Shown one piece after another: positions 25,966-37,505 of a stretch of DNA of 64,000 nucleotides. Location: positions 17,859,209-17,923,208 of the forward strand of contig OZ038321.1 in assembly GCA_964035795.1 (NCBI GenBank), given 5' to 3'. This DNA comes from Pterobdella sp. o SKG-2022 (taxonomy: Eukaryota; Annelida; Clitellata; Hirudinida; Piscicolidae). Below the pieces are notes generated by a model, which searched no databases, was not told the origin of the DNA, and saw nothing but the letters and a program-made list of their open reading frames with translations. Made by a program: the position numbers and the translations under genes. Positions within the stretch are counted from its first letter, which is position 1. Each line of letters opens with the position of its first letter.

Positions 25966-26860
25966 CTTAACGAATGAAGCACCGGAAACATAAGCAGTGA
26001 GCTTTGAGAAGAGTAAAAGTTGAAAATATGAATTGAAAAATTTTCATTAAAAATTAAGTTTTAAGAAAAATTTGCTTAATCGACCAAAAATATCTAGTTA
26101 TCAAATTTAAAAATATTATGGGTAAAAAACATGAATTTCATGATTATTCTGAAAACAGTTCATTAACGGCGTTTTCTAAAACTTTTGATGGATCCACCAA
26201 TTCAATCTAAAAATTTATTTTCAATTTACGTTTATAGGCAATTTTTAATTGAAAAAAGTATATTTATAAAATTCAATAAAAATTTTCAATTTTTTTCTTT
26301 TTTCAATTGAAGACTAATTGTGCATAGCGAAGTTATTAAATTAAGAAGAGAATTCAACAATATTAAATGAAATAACTCAGAAATTTTAGTAAATACCATT
26401 AGTTTGTCATTTTTTAATAGTTTAATAGATATTTTCTCTCGCATAATACTTATCTGGTCTAGAAATTCTTGAAGTTAATTTCACTATAATCTTTTTCATA
26501 TTTGTATTGTATTATTCAGTCAATTCCAATTTGAAACATTAGTTAGGTTTTAAGTATTGAAAGGTGAATAATTTAGTCTTGCAAGAAATGACTATTATTT
26601 GTTTATAATATGCTGTTTCTTCATGTGTGGTATGAAGATACCATTAAACATTTCTTTTATAGCATGAAATACTTTAATTATTTTCAAGCACTCAGTATTG
26701 AAGCTGTGAAAACTCTTTGAAAATACCATATGTACTTGATGCTCGAAAATTGGACTAAACGCGATAAAAGTTACTACCCACAGTACGACTCATGGTCAGT
26801 ATTTGCAAATATGGTATTTCCCTCAATTTGAACACGTCTTACATATATTTAATAATTCAA

Positions 26861-26866
26861 TTTATT
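26861..26866 (-). promoter_or_regulatory. AATAAA poly(A) signal of the MORN3-like gene
   Basis: TTTATT on the plus strand, 18 bp beyond the stop codon at 26884 when read on the minus strand. The distance implies a very short 3' UTR. Confidence 0.5.
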
Positions 26867-26883
26867 TTCAACTTTAGTTAGAG

Positions 26884-29527
26884 TTAACACATTTCTACCT
26901 TGGGAAAATCATAATGAAGTTGTTCAGGCTCTTCGTAGATGGACATCATTTCTCCACACTTTGCAACATCGTTCATCCAGGTGCCTTCATAAATCTTTGT
27001 AATTGCAAATATTCTCAGTTTCAAATAACAAGATGCACCAAATTTTTTTAAACGTATCATTTTTGTAAAATATAATGAATATAAACAATAGTCTAAAAAT
27101 CGAATCGGATTTATGTGTACACGTGTTGGTATTGAAAGAAATTTTCAAATCTGCGCATAAAATAGTTATGAGTTTTGAAGAATTCAGTTGAAAATATATT
27201 GCAAATTCTTAATGCTATTTTGCGACAACAATTTATCCTCTATTTGTAAATAACGCGCCATAAATAAGGGAATAATGCCTGCTTATTGAAAACTCCAGTA
27301 GATTTAAAGGTTCTTTTTTCGTCACCTCACTATTTTGAAATAGATTTGAAATAAATGAATGATGTTGATTTTGTTGAATCAACAATTATTTTTAGAATTA
27401 GTCTCAAGCTTAAAAATTTACTCTAAGATGGTCATTTAAGTTATTTGGAGGTTTCCTAACGCATGTCAGCCTGAAAAAAATAAGATAGTTGAGAATGGAA
27501 AGCAAGAGTTCAAGAGGAAAAGGTAAAGTTTTTAAATAATTTTTTTTGTTCGAAAATGAATTATTATCAACCAGGTCACGACTTTTTAAGTTACAAAACT
27601 TTCTACTTAAGCAATTATAAACTAAAGTTTTGCCTTCAAATATTTTGCAAGTCTTTAGTTATCACAATGTTAATACTCTTATTAATTTAAAAAAAAATAG
27701 ATTATTCATGAATATATAAAATTTTTATAAACTTTTATTTGGTGAAATGTGAAAGCAAGAAGTATCGGTCATATTCGTTTAATCATGAATTATTCATGAC
27801 TCGTATCTTTACCAACAAAATAGCGGCAGATAGAAAAATAAACTTCATTTAAACCTAATAAAACTACTTTTGAATGAAAGTGAAAATTGAAAAACTCAGA
27901 GTGTATTTTGAATAAACTCACCTGTTGTTTATCGTTAAAGTAAAACTTTCCTTTTCCATTTTTGAGATCTTTATCAAACGAGCCCTCGTAAACATTTTTG
28001 TTTTCTTTTGAAGAAAAAATATTTTAGACAAAGTTTTTAAAAAAGTTTCATACTTATTTAGAAACAAACTATCGATAATTTATAATGAAACTCGCCATAA
28101 TTCAGTATTCCTTGTCCTGACCTGAAATTGTTAAACCATTCTCCCTCATAAAACGAGTTGTCTTCATATTTCATTCTACCCCATCCATGCCTCATATCCC
28201 TACACCACTCTCCTTCGTACACCACACCTTCCTTGAAAACAAACGTACCATAGCCCTGTAATAATATTTCTATCATAATTAGTTTTTATTCGGCATTTTT
28301 ATTAATTATAACTTTTATGCTGATAATCTTTCATTAAAATTGTTGTAGTTTTATAGCATACAGTTGATGGAAACAAATACGCTAACAATTTTAAAAAGTA
28401 ATATTTTCATAATTAAAAATTTTTGATAACTTCGATATATCATCTTTAAGCTTTAAAAACAAATTTTGTATTTTAAATTTTTTCTTCTATATTGATTTTT
28501 TCAAAAGCCAAACCTTAAAATGAATATAATTTCAAAACACTAGTAAGTTTATTAGATACGAAGCTTTTCGTTAACAACGTAACATTTTCAAGTATGAGAA
28601 ACCGTTTTATATTGTTAACGAAAAGCTTCGTATCTTAATAAACTTATTAGTGTTCTGAAATTATATTCATTCTTCTATATTCTTTATCAACTTTTTATTT
28701 TGAATTCTATAGTGTATTTTTTATTTATTAGATCTAATAAATATTCTTAAAACATATAAATATTAATACGTACATGTTTCATATTGTCTTTCCAGCCCCC
28801 AAAATATTGCTTGATCAGTTTATCAGAACGCTTAAGAGGCGCACACATAGTACCAAAGCCGTCCATCATATCATCAAACCAGTCTCCGTAATAAATTGAC
28901 TTGTTTTTCCATTTGTAAGTACCTTTACCTTTGATATATTGATATAAACTAGATGATTTAATTACGGTTTTTATTAATGTTTAACATTTTTAGAATTTTT
29001 ATTTGATTAAAGTAAATTTTTTTCTAAATTTTTATAAAAATTGATTTTTATACTTGAAAAAAAATTGAAGTTATTTCATGCATTTTTTAAGCATTCAAAT
29101 AAATATTTAAACTTTAAAAAAGGTTTGTGAATTTTTAAAAAATGAAATATATTTTCAAAAAAAAACTTTTGGAGACAATTTGAGTTAAAAGATACCGTGC
29201 TTTTTGTTATCTTTCCATTCGCCCCTATACTCATCACCGTTTGAAAAAAATACTGTATGTAAAAGCCCCTGAAGTAGGAAAAATTGATTTTTTACTTAAT
29301 GATTACTGAAAGATTTTTTAAATCCTAAAAACACAAACATTTCAATTTTTTATTTTTACGAAGCTTTTTGATATATGCTATACCATCATTATTGGGTAAC
29401 TAATTAGTTCAAAATTTCGAAGCTTTTAGTTTTTTCAAATATTTTAAAAGCTAAAAACAATTACTTGTTTATTGGCCTTTCTGTCCCATTCTCTCCACAA
29501 AGGTTCAAAACGAGCTTTTCTTCTCAT
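26884..29527 (-). CDS. MORN3: MORN repeat-containing protein 3
   Basis: MORN3 family protein, associated in other animals with sperm and motile cilia; MORN repeats bind lipids or form scaffolds. Exons, minus strand: 29527-29465, 29268-29196, 28928-28774, 28255-28096, 28004-27922, 26994-26884. They join in phase to give 214 residues (human about 240). The N-terminus MRRKARFEPLWREWDRKANK matches the family's S-L-W-x-x-W-D-R-K-A start. About seven MORN units follow, e.g. YRGEWKDNKKHGKGTY, YEGEWCRDMRHGWGRM, YEGEWFNNFRSGQGIL and YEGSFDKDLKNGKGKF, the last (YEGTWMNDVAKCGEM) being degenerate. The tail is YDFPKVEMC. The intron after 28096 keeps frame only with a GC donor (TATG/GCGAGT). The start codon is 416 bp from the divergent DCAF13 start. 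Confidence 0.93.
28519..28671. mobile_element. foldback MITE with about 57-bp inverted arms
   Basis: Left arm 28519-28575 and right arm 28614-28671 are near-perfect reverse complements. Each ends inward with GATACGAAGCTTTTCG and TTAAC, around a 38-bp loop. It lies in the third intron of the MORN3-like gene. The inner core AAGCTTTTCGT is shared with MITE family A at 32.4 and 55.1 kb, though the outer arms differ. No coding capacity. Confidence 0.85.
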
Positions 29528-29943
29528 TATTACACTACTAAGATTTCCAAAAAATACAACAGCAAGAATAATGGTTGTAGCTGAGTGATCTTTTGGCTTT
29601 TAATGAAATTAACTTATGAGAACACTAATCGTAATTATTTGAGGTCCAGTTGCCAAGATAAACAAATTTAAGGTTACAATAGAATAAAAGAAAGCAAACC
29701 TTTTGTCATTCGAGAAAAGTTGATTTATTAAGAAGCCATTTCTTTTTTATTGTTTTAACACATCGCTATGACAACCACTTTGAAAAATAAAGTTGTAGCA
29801 AATTTAAAAGTTGAAGGAAATATATCTTTGTTAATAGATACTTTGTTTTTGAAAATCTCGTGGTTATTGAATTTACTTTTACCCCTCACTTTGTTGAATA
29901 ATAATAATTACGGTTTAATTCTTTTAAAATAAATTTTGAGAAA
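29528..29943. promoter_or_regulatory. divergent promoter region MORN3 / DCAF13
   Basis: The two start codons are back to back with only 416 bp between them, so both 5' UTRs and promoters must fit here. I see no convincing TATA box or CpG-rich segment; the region is AT-rich like its surroundings. Bidirectional promoter use is inferred from the spacing. Confidence 0.5.
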
Positions 29944-32900
29944 ATGAAAGTCAAAGTTTTGACCCGAAATATGGGTGAATCTTTGAGAGCAACTAAAAAG
30001 GATTTACATAAAAGTTAGACAGAATATTAATTCGAGATTATAAACTATTTTATAGTATAAAATTAAACGAAAAATATGTTAGAATTAAGAAATTTTATTT
30101 ATTTATTTGTATTAAAACAGTGCCTCGCAGTTATGATTCTAGCGACCATCCAATGCAACAACCAAGAGAGTACACAAGAGCCATGAATGCGGCTAAATTA
30201 GAGAGAGTTTTTGCTAAGCCATTTCTTGGAGCTTTTGATGGACATAGAGATGGCATTTCAAGTCTTTGTAAACATCCTACACAACTAAGATACCTTTTTT
30301 CTGGTTCCTGTGATGGAGAGGTTTGTATGTTTTCACTTAAATCAATAATGTTTTCTATATTTCAAAATTTGATATTTTTTAGTCATTAACATTAATTATT
30401 TAAATTGGTTTGAACAAAAGTATATACTTTTTTGAAATATTTTACATCAAATTCATCATATTTCAAAAATATTTTTTGTTCTCATTTATAGATAAGGTTA
30501 TGGGACATTCCAAGTAGAAAATGTTGCAAATCACTAGTAAAAGCTCATGATGGTTATGTGAGAGGCATCACTGTTGAGCCCTCCGCTGAATACTTCTATA
30601 CTGTTTGTGCCATTAAATTATTATTATGATGTTTATATCATTTAATATAATCTATCATTATAAAAACAAAGCTGTTCAATTTTATGAGGGCAATAATTAT
30701 GTTTTTTTATTTTTATGACTCCATGTTTAAAGTGTTGAATGATAATCAAAGTAGAATATCCTGTAATACAAAGTTGTAAAAGATAAGCAAAAGGTTCATA
30801 TTAAATTAAGGAATTGTGAAACTTCTAGGAAAAATTTTGTATTATGAATCAAAAAGCTTCATCTCTTTGTAGAACCTTGTGTGTCTTAAAACTTAATTAT
30901 TGATTTCATTACAATATATTTTATTGGTATTCTCAAAATATTTTTTTGATTTATAAGGAGTTTTTTGGAAGAACATTTAACAAATTTTATTCAACTAAAA
31001 TTTTCGATAAATACCTCATTATTATAATTCATTAGTTTATTGATATTAGATTTTTTAATGTTTTAAATTTTTCAAAGTGTGGAGATGACAAAATAATCAA
31101 GCAATGGTCTCTGGGAGATGATGAATCTAATGAACCAATCAACACCATTATCTCAAAGGTTACCTTGATTTCTATTAATTTTATTCAATATTTTATTTAT
31201 CACTTTTTTAGTTGTATTGAAATATTCAATAAAGTGATAGAAAAAAGTAATATTTTAAAGTTCATATAATAATTTCAACTTATTTAAATTTAAAACTTAA
31301 AATAAAATTCAAATAAATTTAAAATTTAATAATAAATTCCAATTATTTAAGAATTAGCACAATATTAGCGAAAAATGCAACTGATGAGTTGAAGTTATTC
31401 TATAAAATTCAAGTTTTAAAATATCATATGTCTATGGCAAAGGTTTTCCATCATTTTTTTCCAAAAGCCTTGGCCTTCCTTTCATTTAATAGCTATTTCA
31501 AAACGTCATCCCTGTTTCACAATTGGCATCCTCCTTGCATTATAAATGTAGCCCAATCATCTTAGATTTATCTTTCTCACAATTTCTACAATTTTTTGGA
31601 CTTCAATTTATCTATCAAATTTTTTGAGCATGCTTTCACTTCTTTCACCTAGCACATAATTCATGTCTTTAACTAGGTAATAATTAAGCTTTATGGGGTT
31701 TTTAATCAATTATACATATAATATAATGAAAAATTTTATAAATTATACTCCAACACCATTTTGGGTTTTTGTGAGAACTCAAAATGTATAAATATTTATA
31801 ACTACATAAAGTTTCATAATCTTCAAGTATTCATTGTTTTTTTAAATTTTTTTCCCTTTAACTGATTTTAATCCAAACTTCTACACAAATATTTTATTTG
31901 AAAATATGCTATGTAAAGTAGTTTGATCAGCTTTAACTCTAAAACTGAAGCTGATTTATAAGAAACGACTGGACTACTAACTTCACAAACAACATATTGA
32001 ACTTTTACAACTACATAATCTTCTCAGGGGTACTTTACTGGCATGGACCATCATGGAAGTGAGAATATGTTTGCCACATGTGGTGAAACTGTTGAAGTTT
32101 GGAGTGCAGAGAGAAATGAGCCTATCAGGTTTCAATATTTTTTAGTCACCTGATTAGTTTCAAGGAGTTAACGTGATAATCGTTAACTATTTGTAGGTTT
32201 TAATTAAATTATAATGATGATTTTTTTTTATAAAAATTGAAAGATTTTTTCGAGTTAGTTGAAAACAGAGATCTGATTTTGGGGGCACTGAAATGTTGGA
32301 ATCTGTCAACTAAGTTTTTATGAAGCATAAAGTCTAAATAAAATTTTAAAGTAAATAAACACAAAGTATTTATTCACAAAAACGAGTCACAAAGCTTTTC
32401 GTAAGACTAGTTTACATTATCAAGTGATAATCAACTTACATTATCAACAGACCATCACTTAATAATGTAAGCTAGTCTTACGAAAAGCTTTGTGACTTAA
32501 AATAAATACTTTGTGTTTGTTGACCTTACAATTAGAGTTTTTAATCTTTTCAAATGGTCAAAAAGTTATATTCGACTGTGATCTTTAAAACGAAGATGTG
32601 GTAGGTCAACTCTGTTAGGTCCTAAATGCACAAAATTTAGTTTCAAGCTGATAGCAGCTAATAATATGTAGTAACTGGAGTGGCCACATAGGACCAAGAT
32701 TTAGTGATTTTGCGCATTTTCATGGTGTGCTGGTTTCCTAACCATATAAGATTATAATATTGTATATGTTCAGTAACTAGGGTCGGACTAGATTATTGAT
32801 ACTACTTAAAGCGTAATTTATAAAATAAGCCCTTTTATATGGGTCAAATTTTTATAGGTTGTCAGTCTGAGTTGATATCCAACTTGAAATTTTTGAATTC

Positions 32901-35900
32901 AAGATCAGCCATTTCCACGCTTGAGCAGTTGTTTTGATTTTGTTAGCACTTTATCATTACCCAAACCAAATAAAAACGATACCAGAATATTACTCTGACG
33001 TTATCTACTACAAAAGTCTACTGTTATCTGGGTTATAACAGAAAAGCAGCCTTTAACTTCAAACGCTAGTTTTGATGCAGTTCAACATCAATGTCAGGGA
33101 CACTATATAATTTGAAACAACTAAATTCATTTCATTTCAAATATATAATATCTTAGTTATTGATTATCATTTTGTCAGGTCATTTAAGGAAATCGACACA
33201 GCATCTTGTGTAAAATTCAACAAATCTGAGGTTATTTTATAATATTTTGCCATTATATAAATACTTTAAATTTTCGTTAACAAAGAAATAGGCATAAAAT
33301 GGTGATAATGATTCAGTATAGTTGAATAAAGTATTTGAATGTTTACTATTGAGATATTATATTGATGTTGCAGACAAACTTTTTGGCAGTGTGTGATTTA
33401 GCTCGAGGCATTGTATTGTATGATGTAAGAAAGCCACAAAGAATAAGGAAGGTTTGCTTCATCAAATACGTTAAGACTGTTGTATCTTCTAGAGCTGCCC
33501 CATCTTTAAACTCAAAAAATCAAGATTTAAATCTAAATAAGATATTACTAGTATATTTTGTAACGAAAAACATCAAATAAGAGGAATTTTTAATACATTT
33601 ATTGAGAATCAAAAGCTATAATTTTTGATAAGGCTAAACTTAGCCTTTAATTCTCAATAAATATATTAAAAATTCTTCTTATTTGATGTTTTTGTTACAA
33701 AATATTGAAGAAAAATACATACGATGTCTCTGAAAAATTACTAGTATATAATATTTATTTTTTTTCAAACCTCATAAGATAACTCCTCAATTTACTCCCT
33801 CAAATTCAACATTACATACCATTAGATGAATGTATTATCAAGGAATTTTTTTCTCTGCAGACCATAATGACAATGAATAGCAACAACATCGCATGGAATC
33901 CAATGGAGCCGTTCATCTTCACAGTCGCCAATGAGGATTACAAGTTCATATCAATACTTTCTATACATTATATGGGTCGCTAAGGTTCAACCCTATATGT
34001 GTTTTGTCCTTAATCGTTTTTTTTTTTGATTTACTAATCATATCCGCTATATTTGTAATTCAGTTTGATAATATAATTGAAAAAAGTTTCAAAGTTGAAA
34101 TTACCAATCAACAATCCAGTTTGTATTCATATGACATGAGGAACCTTAAAACACCCAAAACTATCCACAAAGACCATGTGTCTGCTGGTTGGCTATACAT
34201 TACATTATATTATCCATTATCTAACATATCTATCGTATTTTTGTTAGCATTGAGTTACACATCACTTCAATACACTTCTATTATATTCTTCTAATAAAGT
34301 TTCACACTTCAAATTATATACCTTTTCAATTTTTTAAAGTTCAAAAAGTATGGTTTCTTTTTTTATAGTGTTTGTGCTTTTCCACTTTTCAAGGTGTTTC
34401 AAAGCTTGTCACATGATAGATTATTTTAGTCCTGGGCAGGACATTAAAGTGCGCCAAACTTAGCATCTCCAAGTTAAGGATGTTTTCTGTTATAATAACA
34501 GATTTTGATCAACAAACTAATATTCTGGTATCATTGTCATTTGGCTTTGTGGATGACCTTTTTGTTGTTGACAACGGCAAGGCAAACTGCCCAAGTGTGG
34601 GAACGACGGATTTTGAATTTGATTAGTGCGGGCTAAAAGTCTAAAAATTAAGTCCAAATAAATGACCTATTTTATAATTTACTTCATAATAGTATCAATA
34701 ATTTAGGCCCACTGCTGCCAATCCCATTTACTTGGACATTTACTACAGTATAATCTAATCATATTTCAATCAATCAATTTTATAGCCTGTTTTCCTTTAC
34801 CAAGGGTTCGGCTTTATATTTATTCATATTATTTGATTAGGTTCAGTTTTAGTCTTATTTGATGACTATTACATCAATATAATTTTATTATAACTGAAAA
34901 ATTTTTAATTTTTATTGCTTTTGGATAAGCTTTGGATAATTAATATTCAAATGATACACACAGTGATAGATTTGGATTACTCACCAACTGGTAGAGAATT
35001 CGTGTCAGGCTCTTATGATAGGACTATTCGTATATTTAACAAACGTAACGAGCATAGTAGGTTAGTGATTTATATTCAAAATTAAACATTAAAGTTTAAC
35101 ATATTGATTTATAAAAGGGTATAGTTTCAATCAATCTTTAGTTATTTTTTGTAAAATCATTTAAAACTTAAGTATTTTTTTGATGTAAGTAAACGGTAAT
35201 TAGTGATTTTTTTAATACTTTAAAATTTATTTTGATTATCATTACATTAAAATTGTAGAGAAGTCTACCACACTAAAAGAATGCAGAGAATATCGTGCAT
35301 AAGGTAAATTTTAAATTTATAATCAAAAATTTAATTAGTTTTTTGATAAACAAATTTCTATAAGGGTTAACAAAATTTAACGTAAGTTTTCTCATTGATA
35401 CTCATTCATCTTCCCTTTCAGGTGGTCGTTGGACAATCGTTACATCTTTTCAGCTTCTGAAGAAATGATCATTCGAGTATGGAAGGCTTCAGCATCAGAA
35501 AAACTTGGAGTTGTCAGTACCTAATATTTAAGCTGTGAATTTTAGCCGATAAATCTCTGATGTTTACTATTTGTTCATATTCAAATGTTTTAAAAACTTA
35601 ACCAAATCTGCCTCGATTTCCAGTTGAAACCCAGGGAAAGAGAAGCTTTAAATTACGCATCAGCACTCAAACACAAGTACAAAGATCACCCTCAAGTCAA
35701 AAGGATTGTCACTCATCGTCATGTGCCTAGGGAAATATACGCCGCCACCAAAGAACATCGTATCATCAAACTCTCACAGAAAAGAAAGTAAGTTGACTTC
35801 TATCATCATCATTCCATATGACGATTTTTAACCAAGTAAATTTTACAACCAAGAAGTTTATTATAAATATATGGTATTGAAGATTAATGCTTTCAAAACG

Positions 35901-35999
35901 TGTAATTGCAGGGAACAGAACAAAAGACTTCACAGCAAACCTGGAAAAGTTACTATCCTTCCTGAGAAGCTTAGGAAAGTGGTCAAGGAGATCGAATAA
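29944..35999 (+). CDS. DCAF13: DCAF13 / Sof1 WD40 protein
   Basis: Nucleolar WD40 protein of the small-subunit processome, needed for 18S rRNA processing and also a DDB1-CUL4 substrate receptor in animals. Exons: 29944-30013, 30121-30320, 30492-30602, 31078-31158, 32028-32128, 33179-33230, 33374-33451, 33861-33943, 34120-34187, 34964-35060, 35259-35303, 35422-35512, 35624-35787, 35912-35999. All junctions keep phase; the product is 442 residues against about 445 in human. It opens MKVKVLTRN. Family blocks include REYTRAMNAAKLERVFAKPF, LGAFDGHRDG, GDDKIIKQW, GMDHH, IAWNPMEPFIFTVANEDYN, DHVSAVIDLDYSPTGREFVS and YHTKRMQRI. The Sof1 tail follows (KYKDHPQVKRIVTHRHVPR to IYAATKEHRII). Introns hold a LINE fragment, two MITEs and an inverted repeat pair. 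Confidence 0.96.
31440..31690 (-). pseudogene. LINE RT C-terminal fragment in a DCAF13 intron
   Basis: On the minus strand an interrupted frame reads VRKINLR, a stop, LGYIYNARRMPIVKQG, then KEGQGFWKKMMENL. This is the R-x-R-W-x-G-H-x-x-R-M layout of a LINE reverse-transcriptase C-terminus. The short ENL ending recalls the minus-strand LINE at 22.3 kb but the two are too different to call one family. It lies within DCAF13 intron 4 on the opposite strand. Confidence 0.5.
32347..32529. mobile_element. MITE family A, copy 1 (foldback)
   Basis: Two long arms are inverted copies. The left has AAACACAAAGTATTTATT, a GTCACAAAGCTTTTCGTAAG block and TTTACATTATCAAGTGATAA; the right is its reverse complement ending TTTGTGTTTGTTGACC. 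A short loop separates them. The copy at 55117-55243 has the same arms in shorter form. It lies in DCAF13 intron 5. Confidence 0.85.
32782..33115 (+). repeat. dispersed repeat, plus copy of an inverted pair
   Basis: Shares, in order, the blocks GATTATTGATACTA, AATTTATAAAATAAG, a GATACCAGAATATTA motif and TTATAACAGAAAA with the reverse complement of 34425-34735. Divergence is substantial between blocks. It may be an old transposon without recognisable coding sequence. It lies in DCAF13 intron 5. Confidence 0.6.
33543..33748. mobile_element. MITE family B, full foldback copy with direct repeats
   Basis: A foldback element (33556-33736) has arms TTTTGTAACGAAAAACATCA / TGATGTTTTTGTTACAAAAT and inner arms around ATTGAGAAT / ATTCTCAAT. 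The 12-bp direct repeat ATTACTAGTATA flanks it at 33544-33555 and 33737-33748, likely a target-site duplication. The right arm extends about 35 bp further than the left. A one-armed relative lies at 11944. It sits in DCAF13 intron 7. Confidence 0.8.
34425..34735 (-). repeat. dispersed repeat, minus copy of an inverted pair
   Basis: Reverse complement of the 32782-33115 repeat by the ordered blocks given there, with the GATACCAGAATATTA motif read on the minus strand near 34530. It lies in DCAF13 intron 9. Confidence 0.6.
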
Positions 36000-37505
36000 T
36001 TTCACGTGTTTTTCAATTCAGCTTTGTTAAATCTTTAAAAATTTTATGTGGGCTTTTGTTAGCTTTTCAGTGTCAAAGTCTAACAAAAAAGCAGATGTCT
36101 TTTCCTGATGATTTAGACTTTGGCTTTTGGAGAATAATATTTGTTAGACAAGTGCAAATAAGACGCAGATAGTTTTTAATACATGAAATGCATATCATTA
36201 AAAAGATTATAATGAATTATAAAAGCCTCAAGTGAATAAGGTAAACTTATGAAAAAAGCATATGGGGTAGAATTGTCGAAGTTTATTTTCAGCTTCAAAA
36301 ACTAGTTTTTCCATTTTAAATAATGAAAAATTTTATTTTTGAAATAATATTCGTATTTAAAACACATTTTATTATTAAAAAACATACAAATAGACTTTTC
36401 GCTTTCTTTGTTAGGACAGAACTTTATCTTATTTATGAATCGTCCGAGCTAGCATGAGTTACTATCGAAGCTACTGGTCAAAATTTATCTTGTATATTTC
36501 TATGGTTTTGACTAACAAAACATTTGAAGAATAAATCTTGATTTAAAGGTAATGGAGTATTTCCATTAAATTTGCCGCATTCATATTGTAGTATTACACA
36601 GAAAAATACATTGAAGTTTATTCAAAAATATATTAAAATTCGGAAGCTTGTTTCAATGAAAAAGTGATTAAATATTTTTTTCTACAATAGATTTAAACTA
36701 AATGAATTTGGTAAATTTTTGCTGAAAACTTTGAGTTTTTTGGTGTAGAAGTTTCAGAAATCTAAATTAAACATTCAATTTTTATAACTCAAAATATATT
36801 CATCTATAAGAAGAAAGACACGTTATTTGTTTAGTCATAATGCTATACATATATACTTAATATTAAGTGATTGTACAAAAGCAGCTAGTTCAGGTAAAAA
36901 GCTCTTGTTTTTAACGTAAATATTACTTTGGTTTGGTGTTTTATTTGAAATTTGAGAAAATTTTAATTGAGTTAATCAAGTGAACTACTGAAACAATTTG
37001 ACAATAAATTAAAGTTTTGAACGTGCTATAAACCAGCGGTGAGTTAGTAATATATGAATTTTTACCCTTGGATATTTGTTTTCAAAGGCAGAAATATCCG
37101 TGTATAAAAAATGCTTCATTATAATTTTTTGCTTCATATCAAAACAACTTGTCTATGTTTATAAGTTCAATCGAATCGTTAGGGGGCTTTTAAAATCAAA
37201 TATAAAGCAAAGAATTGTGTCGAATTCGTTATAATAATCACTGTTTTATCTACTTTAAATTCAAAGTTTTTTGATGTAGTTTATTCGTTGAATGATTGGC
37301 TTTTTACTACACTTAAATGATCCAATGTTTACAGTTTACCTGTCAGAGCCTTTCCGTATCCTAATTTTGGATTAATTTGAAAATTATAAAACACTTGTTT
37401 AATTAAAATACATTGTGAAAAACAGACAATGGCTAAAAATCTTTATCATAAATTGATAAATACAACGTCTTCATAACATAGACTTGATTTTCATTCAACC
37501 AAACT
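36000..37505. other. intergenic DCAF13 to EGFR
   Basis: About 1.5 kb between the two plus-strand genes. An AATAAA at 36530-36535 may end the DCAF13 transcript. The rest should hold the EGFR 5' UTR and promoter, but no diagnostic element is visible. Confidence 0.55.
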
